From positions 25,810 to 89,809 of the forward strand of contig CAVSNS010000024.1 of assembly GCA_963729325.1 (NCBI GenBank): a DNA stretch of 64,000 nucleotides. The letters run 5' to 3'. This document shows, piece by piece, positions 55,719-64,000 of this stretch; position 1 is the first letter of the stretch, and the number at the start of each line of letters is the position of its first letter. The translations under genes and the position numbers were made by a program. The notes under the pieces are model-generated. The model saw nothing but the letters and a program-made list of their open reading frames with translations. It did no database searches and was not told where the DNA came from. Source of the DNA: JABCYV01 sp963729325. GTDB taxonomy: Bacteria; Acidobacteriota; Terriglobia; Terriglobales; Acidobacteriaceae.

Positions 55719-56515
55719 GAAACGCCCCACGGGAGCAGATCGGATGCTTCACTGATGGATTCCAGTTCACGGAAATAGAAATTGCGCAACTCTTCGACTG
55801 TAGTACCTTGCCCAAGACCGTGACGGTTAAGCAAAACCCCGCGACGAAGTAACGCGAGGGAATCAGCCACAGCGACCGCTTCGTCAAAGTTATGGGTCGC
55901 CAAAAGCACGGTCGTTCCGTGGACTGCCGTCTTTCGCAGAAAACTCCAAAGCTGCAAGGCAGCAGCGGGATCGAGGCTCCGGGTAGGTTCGTCTAAGAGT
56001 AGAATCGACGGCTTCTTTACGAGGGCCCGCGCAATCCCCAGCCTTTGGAACATGCCACTGGAGAACTTCATCACCAAGGTATCAGCTGCTTCGGTCAATC
56101 CTGTGGTCTCCAGTGCCCAGTCGGCCCGCTCTGTCCGCGTTTTGCGCGGCACATCTTCCAAGGTTGCAAAAAAAACCAGATTCTCGCGGGCAGTAAGCCG
56201 AGGGAAAAAAGAGCGTTCTGAGGCCACGGCGAACCCGACTTTTTTGCGCACTTGTTCAGGCTCTCGTAGGGTGTCCGCCCCTTCCACCAACACCCTTCCG
56301 ACATCGGGCAGCAGCATGGTGGAAATGAGTTTTAGAAACGTAGTTTTTCCGCTGCCATTTGGTCCCAGCAGAACCAGGACTTCGCCGCTCCTGATACTGA
56401 GAGAGACGGCATCCAAGGCTCTGGTTTCGCCGCTCCGTTCTTTGCCCATCCAATTGAACAGCGCGGGCCGGTGTCGGAAAACCTTCGTCACAGACTGTAG
56501 TGTCACTGCTTGCAT
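55715..56515 (-). CDS. ABC transporter ATP-binding protein
   Basis: 266 residues. Walker A LLGPNGSGKTTFLKL, signature MKFSSGMFQRLGIARAL (variant of LSGGQ, with FSSGM), Walker B ILLLDEPTRSLD and switch His ATHNFDEAV. Powers export by the ABC-2 permease. The FSSGM loop is a common variant in ABC-2 systems. Between the NTase-like gene and the permease. Confidence 0.88.
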   Translation of the reverse strand: MQAVTLQSVTKVFRHRPALFNWMGKERSGETRALDAVSLSIRSGEVLVLLGPNGSGKTTFLKLISTMLLPDVGRVLVEGADTLREPEQVRKKVGFAVASERSFFPRLTARENLVFFATLEDVPRKTRTERADWALETTGLTEAADTLVMKFSSGMFQRLGIARALVKKPSILLLDEPTRSLDPAAALQLWSFLRKTAVHGTTVLLATHNFDEAVAVADSLALLRRGVLLNRHGLGQGTTVEELRNFYFRELESISEASDLLPWGVS

Positions 56516-56559
56516 CTCTCGTGCTCACAGATCGTCCGGAAAACTCTGACCCGAATAGC

Positions 56560-57858
56560 TCAAGCGCCATTGAGTCCTGTTGCGCTACCAGCACTTCTAT
56601 TACGAGCGCAGCGGCCCGCCAAGATACCGACCTTGAGAAACCCGCGCGCGACGCGCAACGCGACGTAAAGCGGAAATAAAATTTTCGGCAGGCTGACCAT
56701 GGACCACTCTACGCTCGCGGGAGTAAGTATGAATCGAAGAACATAGCGGATCTTGTAAATCCAGCGCTCTCGTGTCCTGATCAGAAACACGTGTGCCGCC
56801 AACTCACCCGTTTCCGACGGGCGAACTAGGGTTTGGCAAACTTGTTTCTTGAGGCTTACTACCGTCTTGTCGTCTGCTAAGCGGAGATGGATGTTCTCGG
56901 GCAGGGCCGTTCCGAACACGGTATGGGTTAAGGACAGACCGAGCAGAAGCATTCGTTCAGCGTTGCCTACATGTGCTTGCCGCAGAACATATTCCCAATC
57001 CAGACCAGCATGTAGCTGGATGAGCTCTGAGATGTCTGAGAGCCAGACTAGTCTGTTCCAGAGGTGCTTACCACCATGAATGCAGAGTATCAGCAGTAGA
57101 TTTTCCGGTGACAGCGCTAGGGCTTCCACACCGGCGATCCGAATAGTTCTCAGATCTTGCCAAAGCTGCTTGGTGCCAAATGAAAGCGAAAAATACCTTG
57201 GGACGATGGCCCACTGAAATTCGATCAATGCCCCACTGGGACTCAGCAATCCAAACTCGTAGTGCGAGCGAACCAATGCAGTCTGTTGTGCCGGAGTTAG
57301 CTGCAGAACCGGGCTGTAACCCTCGGAGACAAGAGTCTCGATGCCAGCCGGAAGATCATTTGGCCGAATGAAAAGGTCAAGGTCACTACATTGACGAAGC
57401 GCAATATTTCCATAGAGTGCCTCGGCAAGAGTAGGTCCCTTGAACGGAACAACGGAGATCTTCTTGCTCGCTAAGAGTTTTAGAATGTTCACCAGCTCCA
57501 GGGTTAGAAGCAGGTTACGCCTGGCATTGCCCTGAAACTGATCTCGAAGGACTTCAGCAACCGCCGATGGAAGGACCTGTGGACAATTCCTCGATAGATG
57601 CCAATAAAGCAGCGGAGACAATCCATGTGCATTCGCAAGAGGCAGCAGGACATCCCAATCTAGTCCCTGTTCGAGCAGCTCACCCACCCGGGCAGACAGA
57701 TCAGCGTCTAACCGGCGTCGAGCACAGCAAAGAAGCAGTTCCAGCCCCGGAAGGGTTCCCACGGGGAACGGAAGGAGATGGCGCGAGGAGGTCATCGCTA
57801 CCGAAATGTCCGCGGAGAACCCGGTGGCAGCTTTCCCTTCTTGAACCGACACGCTCAC
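56560..57858 (-). CDS. NTP_transf_5-type nucleotidyltransferase-like protein
   Basis: 432 residues, start GTG at 57858 overlapping the B2 stop (GTGA). Core motif PFKGPTLAEALYGNIALRQCSDLDLFIRPND (SDLDLF acidic pair), then the family's helical region (NLLLILCIHGGKHLWNRLVWL) and a hydrophobic C-terminal segment. Frequently seen in lasso-type clusters; reaction not established, nucleotidylation of the peptide or a regulator is possible. Intact, unlike its homologue at 40172. Confidence 0.82.
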   Translation of the reverse strand: MSVSVQEGKAATGFSADISVAMTSSRHLLPFPVGTLPGLELLLCCARRRLDADLSARVGELLEQGLDWDVLLPLANAHGLSPLLYWHLSRNCPQVLPSAVAEVLRDQFQGNARRNLLLTLELVNILKLLASKKISVVPFKGPTLAEALYGNIALRQCSDLDLFIRPNDLPAGIETLVSEGYSPVLQLTPAQQTALVRSHYEFGLLSPSGALIEFQWAIVPRYFSLSFGTKQLWQDLRTIRIAGVEALALSPENLLLILCIHGGKHLWNRLVWLSDISELIQLHAGLDWEYVLRQAHVGNAERMLLLGLSLTHTVFGTALPENIHLRLADDKTVVSLKKQVCQTLVRPSETGELAAHVFLIRTRERWIYKIRYVLRFILTPASVEWSMVSLPKILFPLYVALRVARGFLKVGILAGRCARNRSAGSATGLNGA

Positions 57859-58295
57859 AGGGGATTACCTTCTCCAATGACTCCAAGCGGCGCAAACAGC
57901 GACGCAGACTCGTGACCCCCGATGACGATTTTTCCTTCGCTCTCTAGCCACGCGTGAGCCCCAAAAGAGTCAGTGTGGTCCTTGGCAACTCCAATATGGA
58001 TGTGCGCGGGGTAGCCCTCTCTGCTCAGCATTGTCCGGCCAGCCAGAGCTAGTGACAGGCAGCTCGTTCCCGGGACGTATCGACTAGCAACCGCAATTGC
58101 CCACAAAAGACGCTCAATGGGGCGCGGCCGATGCACGCGGCCGCTAAGCGTTGTTCGAGTCGCAAAGAGCCTTTGAACAGTGGCAAACGGCAGCAGTCGC
58201 AGAGTGACTGAGGCTATCCAAATGAAAGCACAGGTTTTGAGCAAGAGCAGTCGCTCAGAACTGTCCAGGTTAAAAAACTTGATCAGTGCGGGCAT
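57855..58295 (-). CDS. lasB2: Lasso peptide B2-type leader peptidase
   Basis: 146 residues. Transglutaminase-like cysteine peptidase core: VASRYVPGTSCLSLALAG (catalytic Cys) and GAHAWLESEGKIVIGG (catalytic His and following acid). Removes the leader from lasso precursors with help of the RRE protein. ATG at 58295 lies inside the preceding gene's last 26 bases, and its stop overlaps the next start. Confidence 0.87.
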   Translation of the reverse strand: MPALIKFFNLDSSERLLLLKTCAFIWIASVTLRLLPFATVQRLFATRTTLSGRVHRPRPIERLLWAIAVASRYVPGTSCLSLALAGRTMLSREGYPAHIHIGVAKDHTDSFGAHAWLESEGKIVIGGHESASLFAPLGVIGEGNPL

Positions 58296-58575
58296 CTCGG
58301 ATCTCGACTAAGCCGGCTTTACTGAGGTCATCCAGAAGATTTAGCAGGTCGCGCTCGCACTCACCAGCGTCCGCCTCGTACTCCTGAAGCAATCTGTCAT
58401 GTATCTCCTCGATCGTGCGCGGCTCCTGGATCAGATTCCAAATCGTCGATCCAACGTCATTCAGACCGTAATAGGTGCCGCTGCCTAGATGAAGGATCAC
58501 CGTGTCTCCGTCCAATGCACAGGAAACCTGGTCCTTTACGGGCGCCACAGTCCTATTCTCGGGCATGCTACTCAT
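58270..58575 (-). CDS. lasB1: Lasso peptide B1-type RRE (PqqD-like)
   Basis: 101 residues, winged-helix PqqD-like fold: GDTVILHLGSGTYYGLNDVG, STIWNLIQEPRTIEEIHDRLL, DLLNLLDDLSKAGLVE. Binds the leader (YxxPxL/G) and presents it to the peptidase and cyclase. A second Met four residues in is possible as start. First gene of the cluster proper. Confidence 0.87.
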   Translation of the reverse strand: MSSMPENRTVAPVKDQVSCALDGDTVILHLGSGTYYGLNDVGSTIWNLIQEPRTIEEIHDRLLQEYEADAGECERDLLNLLDDLSKAGLVEIRDARTDQVF

Positions 58576-58715
58576 CTTACAACCCCATTTTTCTAGTGAG
58601 CAGAATCAGGCTGGCTCTGAGGGGAGTAATCTTACCACGTCTATAGCGGCTTTCGGACTTTGAGACGAGGCCAACAGGCCGCCGAGACTACAGTCTGGAG
58701 ATGATCTGTGCGGAC

Positions 58716-58844
58716 TCAGGGGACGCAAACCTGGATAACGGCAATCCGGAAATATTGGTGCAGCCCTTGAAACGGTGCCTGAAACTCCTGCCCGGCGACC
58801 AATAAAGCCAACCCGAGTAAACACCATATCAAGCTTCTCTTCAT
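58716..58844 (-). CDS. Small hydrophobic peptide upstream of lasso-type cluster
   Basis: ATG at 58844 after GAGGGAGA. MKRSLIWCLLGLALLVAGQ then about 23 residues (FQAPFQGLHQYFRIAV...). Signal-like; unrecognised. A weak half-match to the TGTTC-N8-GAACA motif lies at 58864-58881. Confidence 0.45.
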   Translation of the reverse strand: MKRSLIWCLLGLALLVAGQEFQAPFQGLHQYFRIAVIQVCVP

Positions 58845-59221
58845 TGGGTATCTCCCTCGTTGCTTTGAGATTTTTGGAACAAATTGTCTTGTGCGCCACG
58901 TCATTGGATGCCGAAGGGGTCAATATGTCAATCTAGAGCCAATTTCACGGCGACGAATTGTGAAGGAGACTGCAGCCGTCGTTCCTGGAATTCCCCACTG
59001 TCCGTATCAACCGACGCTGGAGAACTACAAGAGCGGCGATTGGAGCACATGATCCATAACGCGAGGGATTGCTCATATGAGACTGTAGGCACGTGCGGTC
59101 CGCCCGACTCCCGCTGCGCAGTTAAGCTGACTCAGCTTGGTTTGAATTAGAAACACACTACCACCAGCAGATTGCCCGCCACGTCACACACCCGGAGCCC
59201 GAAGGCGCACGGCTCCTCGGT
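58845..59221. other. Region without supported gene
   Basis: Upstream of the lasso-type cluster and downstream of a glycosyltransferase gene. No coding region or strong promoter seen. Confidence 0.4.
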
Positions 59222-60418
59222 TTATGCTACGGACTCTCGATAGAGCCGAACCAGCCGAGCGGCTTCGAACGCAAGTGTGAAGCCTTGAAGAATAGTTTTG
59301 CGAGCTGCCGCACCCATTTCGTGGCGAAGCTGCGATCTCCGCAATAGCACGGTGAGGGTTTCGCTTAATTCACTTAGGTCGTCTGGATCGACAAGACAAC
59401 CGTTAATGCCCTGCTCAATTGCTTCTTCGATGCCCTGGCCTCGGGAGGCAATAACCGGCTTTGCCGCGGACATTGCCTCTAGGTAGACACTGCGCAAGCC
59501 TTCGTCGCGACTGGGCAATGCGAAGATTGTGCAGCGCCGCATTGCAGCTGCAATCTGGCTTCGAGACTGTGGTCCGAGGAAGCGGATTTTTTCTCCAATG
59601 CCAAGCTCGCGACCCAACTTCTCCAAACGCGGTTGTTCAGGACCGTCTCCGATAATCTCCCACCAAAAATCTCCATTAGTCTCGTGAGTGGCACCCAGCG
59701 CCCGCAGCAGTGGTTCATGCTCGTTGATGGGAATCAGATTACCGACGCTGAGGATTACTGCGGGCCCCGTGTGATGGCTCGAAGGAGTGAAAATCTGCGG
59801 ATCGACACCATCGTAAATCACTTGTGTGTTCATCGGCGCTGCAGCGCCTTCGACTACTTGGTCGCGAACCTTCTCACTGACGCAGATCACCCGCCGCGCT
59901 GAGCGATAGACCAATCGCGAGACCCGTTTACACCAGTTCTCAGCGTAACCCTTGACTTGATTTGTGGAGTACGCATCCAGCCCGTGAACTGTTACCACAA
60001 AGGGGATCTTCAGTTCACGGCTGAGCAAAGTAGCGGCGTGCCCGCAAGGCAATGGCGCGTGCGCATGGATGATATCAATTGGGTTAGCCTGATGCAGGCG
60101 GCGAATTTCCGCCAAAAGGCTACTGAAAAGAAACGCCCCAGAAGTCGGGGGTCCGAAACCACCGGGGAGCGCAAAGAAGTAACGCCAATGGGCTGGGATC
60201 CCGGAGTTGCAGGGGCGTGCGCGATCGCGGTAAAAGGGCTGCACTGCAACGACCGTGTTCACCACACCGAGTCGTTCCAGCCAGAGTAGGGGCTCGGCGA
60301 CGAAGCAACCGCGAGCATCGTCGTCCAGAACGGGATAAAAGGGAGTGAGGGTCAGCACGTGAAGAGTTTTTCCAGGCGGAGGGAATATTTCCGCGTATAG
60401 CAAAGGGCCGGAAGTCAT
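59222..60418 (-). CDS. Family 4 glycosyltransferase
   Basis: 398 residues, GT-B fold. N-terminal part with FYPVLDDDARGCFVAEPLLWL and HAHAPLPCGHAA; C-terminal donor domain with SVGNLIPINEHEPLL, IIGDGPEQPRLEKLGREL and the nucleotide-sugar site FALPSRDEGLRSVYLEAMSA (E-x7-E). Builds exopolysaccharide or lipopolysaccharide; sugar not determined. Next to a deacetylase-like gene. Confidence 0.9.
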   Translation of the reverse strand: MTSGPLLYAEIFPPPGKTLHVLTLTPFYPVLDDDARGCFVAEPLLWLERLGVVNTVVAVQPFYRDRARPCNSGIPAHWRYFFALPGGFGPPTSGAFLFSSLLAEIRRLHQANPIDIIHAHAPLPCGHAATLLSRELKIPFVVTVHGLDAYSTNQVKGYAENWCKRVSRLVYRSARRVICVSEKVRDQVVEGAAAPMNTQVIYDGVDPQIFTPSSHHTGPAVILSVGNLIPINEHEPLLRALGATHETNGDFWWEIIGDGPEQPRLEKLGRELGIGEKIRFLGPQSRSQIAAAMRRCTIFALPSRDEGLRSVYLEAMSAAKPVIASRGQGIEEAIEQGINGCLVDPDDLSELSETLTVLLRRSQLRHEMGAAARKTILQGFTLAFEAARLVRLYRESVA

Positions 60419-60516
60419 GCCAGGCGACCTATGTTCTTCCCCGACATCAATAAGGATAGCCGGAAACGATTAGTATGTGGGCGCACCGGACACAATACTG
60501 AAGTCAACACCATTAT

Positions 60517-61719
60517 CTATTTTGCGCCTCGGACGGAAGCGCGGGATTGGGCAGCGTTTTGCATCTTGACGTCAACGGAAACCGATCCATGGGTTGCCTT
60601 AAATCTTCCACGAGTCGCGATGTCGTATAAATCACTGTCGTGCACATACAGCAAATTGGGATACTTTGCTTCGAGCGCGGAAAGGAAGCCATCCAGTACT
60701 TGCAACGTTGGTCCGCGGAAATCCTTCAGTGAGGAATGAAAGTTGATGGCATGCACCGAAACGATGGCCGGTATGCCCTGCGCGAAGCATTGCTCGGCAA
60801 GTTGCACGTATTTTTCGATGGAGAGCTCTCGTTGCGAGGGTTCGAAATCAATGGTCCGATGAAGGTTCAGAATCTCGCACTCGCCGATGTAGGGAGGTGA
60901 AGACGCTACGCTTCCGTTCTGAGCGACCCGCACTCCACACTGCGACCAGGCGAGATGGGTATCCTTATTCGCCCGGTAGCCCGGTGCACAGGCGGATGAG
61001 GGGGGCGCTGAAAAGAACTTCTTGAAAATATCCGCCGCTTGCCGGATAAGTTCCGTCTGGGTCTCCGCGGATAGGAAACCGGCGTGAGGTTTCTCGGGAT
61101 TGCAGTATTCGTACCCGACCCAGGGCATCCGCCAATAAATGTAGGGCGTTTCTGCTTTCCAGAGAGTCTGAAGCAAAGCGGCCCGTTCTCCTCTTTCTGA
61201 AAGTCCGTTCTCTACCGCGCGCCGGCAGAAGTGGGTCAATCCGTGAAGAGCAGGGTAGAAGACGCCTTCAGTGATTCCCAGGCGGTAAGCCTCAAAGAGT
61301 CCCGGACGTTTCCATTTCCCAGGCAGTCCTTCGGTCAGGGGCAGCAAGTAAATCCGCTGCAAATCGTTTGCCAGCATCTTCTGGAAATCCAAGTTGGCAA
61401 GAACGAAATTCATCACCAGACAAGCCGCGCGGCCAGTGGAGTCACGATGGCGCTTCAACATATCCCGCAGCGCGATCACGTCGTCGGCAGTTTCCAGAGT
61501 GTAAAAGTCGTAAGGATGTTCCCCCAGCCGGATACCACTGGCGCGGAGCTGTTCATAGCCTTCGCGGTCCCGCACCCCCACCCGTCCCCAATCGTCGCTT
61601 TGCAAAAGAACCAACGGGCGGGAAAACGAGTAGCCGCGGACCGCGAGGCGCCTGGTTGCGTCTCCAGAGCTTGGGTACGAAATCAAGCGCCATGGGTCGT
61701 CCAGGGCTGCGGCATCCAC
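60517..61719 (-). CDS. Polysaccharide deacetylase-like protein
   Basis: 400 residues without signal peptide. NodB-like features: VLLQSDDWGRVG (Asp pair), HGLTHFCRRA (His motif), APGYRANKDTH and IVSVHAINFHSS (late His). Deacetylase activity is inferred; the family has many inactive members. Sits between a GT4 and an epimerase gene in a polysaccharide region. Confidence 0.65.
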   Translation of the reverse strand: MDAAALDDPWRLISYPSSGDATRRLAVRGYSFSRPLVLLQSDDWGRVGVRDREGYEQLRASGIRLGEHPYDFYTLETADDVIALRDMLKRHRDSTGRAACLVMNFVLANLDFQKMLANDLQRIYLLPLTEGLPGKWKRPGLFEAYRLGITEGVFYPALHGLTHFCRRAVENGLSERGERAALLQTLWKAETPYIYWRMPWVGYEYCNPEKPHAGFLSAETQTELIRQAADIFKKFFSAPPSSACAPGYRANKDTHLAWSQCGVRVAQNGSVASSPPYIGECEILNLHRTIDFEPSQRELSIEKYVQLAEQCFAQGIPAIVSVHAINFHSSLKDFRGPTLQVLDGFLSALEAKYPNLLYVHDSDLYDIATRGRFKATHGSVSVDVKMQNAAQSRASVRGAK

Positions 61720-61869
61720 CGCGAAACGAATCGGCTAGCTCGGGACAATACACGTGCACTAGCAGGAGAGGTCATTTCCTGTCATTGCCATCGCGAGTAG
61801 GTCATGGCGAACGCATGGTTACATCTCTAGCATGCTCCCGCCGTTGCCGTTTCGCTTCATGGATTCTTC

Positions 61870-62887
61870 TCAACGCGCAACGGCTAGTCCGCCGCAGCAG
61901 TATCCGACGGAAACAGGAACCTTAGAGAGAATTTGCGCTGCGACCCATCCATAGGTCATGGTTAGTCCTTGTTCCAAACGGATGGAGGGTTCCCAATCGA
62001 GAACATCGTGTAAGCGGGTATTATCGCTGTTACGACCGCGCACTCCCTGAGGCCCACCGAGGTTGTGGCGCTTGGTGATCCGCTTGCCCGCGATTCTCGC
62101 CACCACGTCTACCAGCTGATTGATCGTCACCAGCTCATCTGTTCCCAGATTTAGAGGGCCGTGATGGTTAGACCCCATGATCCGGATAAGTCCTTCGACA
62201 CAATCATCCACATACATGAATGATCTTGTCTGATCGCCATCGCCCCAGACCTCGATTTCGCCACCGTCTTTGACGAGCGCCACCTTGCGTGAGATGGCAG
62301 CCGGTGCCTTTTCCTTTCCGCCTTCGTACGTACCCAGAGGCCCATAGACATTGTGGAAGCGTACGATGCGAGTGTCGAAGCCGTGGTCCTTGTAGTAGTA
62401 GCGGCAAAGTTCTTCTGCGAAGAGCTTCTCCCAGCCATAGCCGGGCTCGGGATCGGCAGGATAGGCATCCTCTTCGCGAAGAGGGGTGACTTCGCGGATC
62501 TTTCTGCTTGCCTTGGTTGTAGACACAGGCGGACGAGGAGAACAGGAAACGCTTAATCCCATTCTGCCGACTGGCCTCTAGCATATGGGCATTGATCAGA
62601 ATGTTATTGCGGCTGATGTCGGCGAGGTAAGTGGTGATATAGCCGATGCCGCCCATGTCAGCGGCAAGATTGTAGACTTCCTCGATGCCGCCACGGTTGG
62701 CTAGCAGGCAGTTTTCCGTCTTGCGCAGATCGAGGATCTCAAACTCGTCGGCGGAACTGGTTTCGTATTCCGGAAACTTGATGTCGACGCCGCGCACCCA
62801 ATGGCCATCCGATTTGAGTCTTTTCACCAGATGATGGCCAATGAAGCCGCCTGCCCCCGTGACGAGTACCCGCTTATAATTCTTCAT
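61870..62887 (-). CDS. GDP-mannose 3,5-epimerase-like SDR (frameshifted)
   Basis: Extended SDR. N-terminal frame from ATG 62887: VLVTGAGGFIGHHLVKRL, NLAADMGGIGYI, SSSACVYNQGKQKD; C-terminal frame to 61870: LREEDAYPADPEPGYGWEKL (YxxxK), RFHNVYGPLGTYEGGKEKAP, WGDGDQTRSFMYVDDCVEG, GVRGRNSDNTRL. The patterns match plant-type GDP-mannose 3,5-epimerase closely. One base is lost near 62490. Product is probably GDP-L-galactose or a related sugar for a surface polysaccharide. Confidence 0.8.
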
Positions 62888-63276
62888 ATCCCTTAATCCG
62901 TGAGTGTTTCCTTTCTTGCTCTGCATTGGACTGGCGCAGGCAGACGACAGCCGTTCTCTTTCCAATTTGTTTTGAGGAGTGCACAAACTTAGCAAAATGC
63001 ATGGCAAAACTGCGATTTTCAAGACCACCGGCATGTTCGAGCGAGTTGAGCGCTGCAGATTTCCAACAAATAAACCTACAATATTGGGTTTGGGTTCGCA
63101 ACACAATCCTTCGCTTTACCTGTTGAATTCCCGAATGCTCGTGGAATCCACCTTTCCCCCGGGAGGCCAATTTCTTGTACCACCATGCAACATTTTATTC
63201 CGCGCACAGGCTTTCGTGGTCGTTCACACATTCGGGTTGTGCGGGAGCGCTCCTCGGCTTAAAATCTTGTCCAGCT
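62888..63276. other. Divergent promoter region
   Basis: Between the epimerase-like gene and the export gene. AT-richer than its surroundings; no supported gene. Confidence 0.45.
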
Positions 63277-64000
63277 ATGCAACGCATTCCGAATGTCCTC
63301 CGTCAGGTTTTGAGACTGGCTTTCATCCTAGGTGTCCTTGCCTTTCTCCAAGCGGCCACCGCGCAGAGTGGCACTCCCCAGACCGACTCACGAACTGCGC
63401 CATCACAGCCGGTAGGAACGGCCACTCTGCCAGTGATTGCGCCCTCAGCACAAACCGCCTCCCATGACCTCCTCCTCCGCACTCGTCCTCGGTCCCGGCG
63501 ATGAGCTCGAGGTCACGGTATATGGCGCGCCTGACCTTTCCAGACACACTCGTGTGAGCGCTGATGGAAACATCTCAATGCCATTGGTCGGGGATGTTCG
63601 AGTGGCAGGGCTCAGCAGCAGTGAAACCGAGGGGGCCATCGAAAGTCGACTGCGCGAAGAGCACGTTCTTAACGATCCGCAAGTCTCGGTTTACGTGAAA
63701 GAGTACACCAACGATGGAATCTCCGTCGCTGGCGAGGTCATGAGGCCCGGCGTTTATTCAGCTCTGGGACCTCACAGGCTATTTGACATCCTGCAAATCT
63801 CCGGAGGGCTTACAGAAAAAGCCTCTGGTGTTGTCACGGTCTCGCACCAAGGCGATGAAAAGCAATCCGGTGCAGGTTGAGGTTTCAAAGGACCCGGCGG
63901 AGATGGCTCGCAGTAACATCGAATTGCATCCCGGAGACACCGTATTCGTCGCCAAAGCAGCGATGGTCTACGTTCTTGGAGAAGTGGTCAAACCGGGAGG
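63277..64000 (+). CDS. Wza-type polysaccharide export protein (frameshifted, partial)
   Basis: Starts ATG 63277 with a signal peptide (LRLAFILGVLAFLQAATAQ). Reading shifts by +1 at about 63470 into LVLGPGDELEVTVYGAPDLS (Poly_export) and VAGLSSSETEGAIESRL, and back near 63850, before NPVQVEVSKD...IELHPGDTVFVAKAAMVYVLGEV (SLBB start), continuing past the window edge. The first and last parts are in the same frame, so the two indels compensate. Forms the outer-membrane channel for capsule/exopolysaccharide. Confidence 0.8.

Noticed and set aside
58606..58923. Minus-strand frame of about 105 residues
   Set aside because: Another frame at the same place has a signal peptide and ribosome site, and this one has no domain.
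1..64000. tRNA, rRNA or CRISPR arrays
   Set aside because: No cloverleaf, rRNA core or regularly spaced repeats recognised by eye.

Overview
The window looks like a chromosomal segment of a soil-type Acidobacteriota (Terriglobia/Koribacter-like) bacterium. This is an inference from gene content: PilZ and GAF proteins, Gly-rich TolC paralogues, TonB-C and M48 secreted proteins, an IS21 element, and clusters of HprK-like kinase with NTP_transf_5-type proteins. No rRNA, tRNA or CRISPR was seen.

Layout. 0-14 kb holds signalling and envelope genes: REC-PilZ, PilZ-RDD, a GAF-TM-AMIN-amidase fusion, a DUF885 peptidase-like protein, an AmrS-type radical SAM enzyme, PilZ-GAF-Sel1, a secreted TPR protein, zinc ribbon-GAF and a WecA/MraY-type phosphoglycosyl transferase. 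A decayed methyltransferase follows at 14.2-14.7 kb. 15-29.5 kb is mostly metabolic: two aldehyde dehydrogenases, an aminotransferase, a PHP-type tyrosine phosphatase, an HtrA protease, an EamA transporter, a coupled M20 peptidase/amidohydrolase pair, an isopropylmalate synthase-like enzyme and truA. 29.7-36.3 kb carries two tandem TolC-family genes, cysK and a family 2 glycosyltransferase.

36.4-42.3 kb is an accessory locus. An XRE regulator with an S24-like C-terminal half sits among small genes, an HprK-like kinase gene and a nucleotidyltransferase-like gene. Four copies of an 18-bp inverted repeat (TGTTC-8nt-GAACA) lie one in front of each of four transcription units, which suggests a local regulon. 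A complete IS21 element (43175-45804, 5-bp target duplication) follows, then a TonB-C protein, an M48 protease and a YbaK-type deacylase.

51.3-58.6 kb (minus strand) is the most striking region: a compact lasso-peptide-type RiPP cluster with a PqqD-like RRE protein, B2 leader peptidase, nucleotidyltransferase-like protein, ABC ATPase and permease, a precursor-like protein, an HprK-like kinase and an asparagine-synthetase-like cyclase. Most are joined by 4-bp start/stop overlaps. The precursor has a canonical lasso leader (Thr at -2, then Gly1...Asp8), but the core runs straight into a roughly 85-residue conserved-looking C-terminal domain beginning CWIAEVLYG, which is unusual for a lasso precursor. 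59.2-64 kb holds polysaccharide genes: a family 4 glycosyltransferase, a deacetylase-like protein, a GDP-mannose 3,5-epimerase-like protein and a Wza-type export protein cut by the window edge.

At least eight otherwise well-preserved genes are split by single-base frameshifts, including truA. This points to indel errors in the assembly at least as much as to gene decay, so split genes are given here as one feature each.
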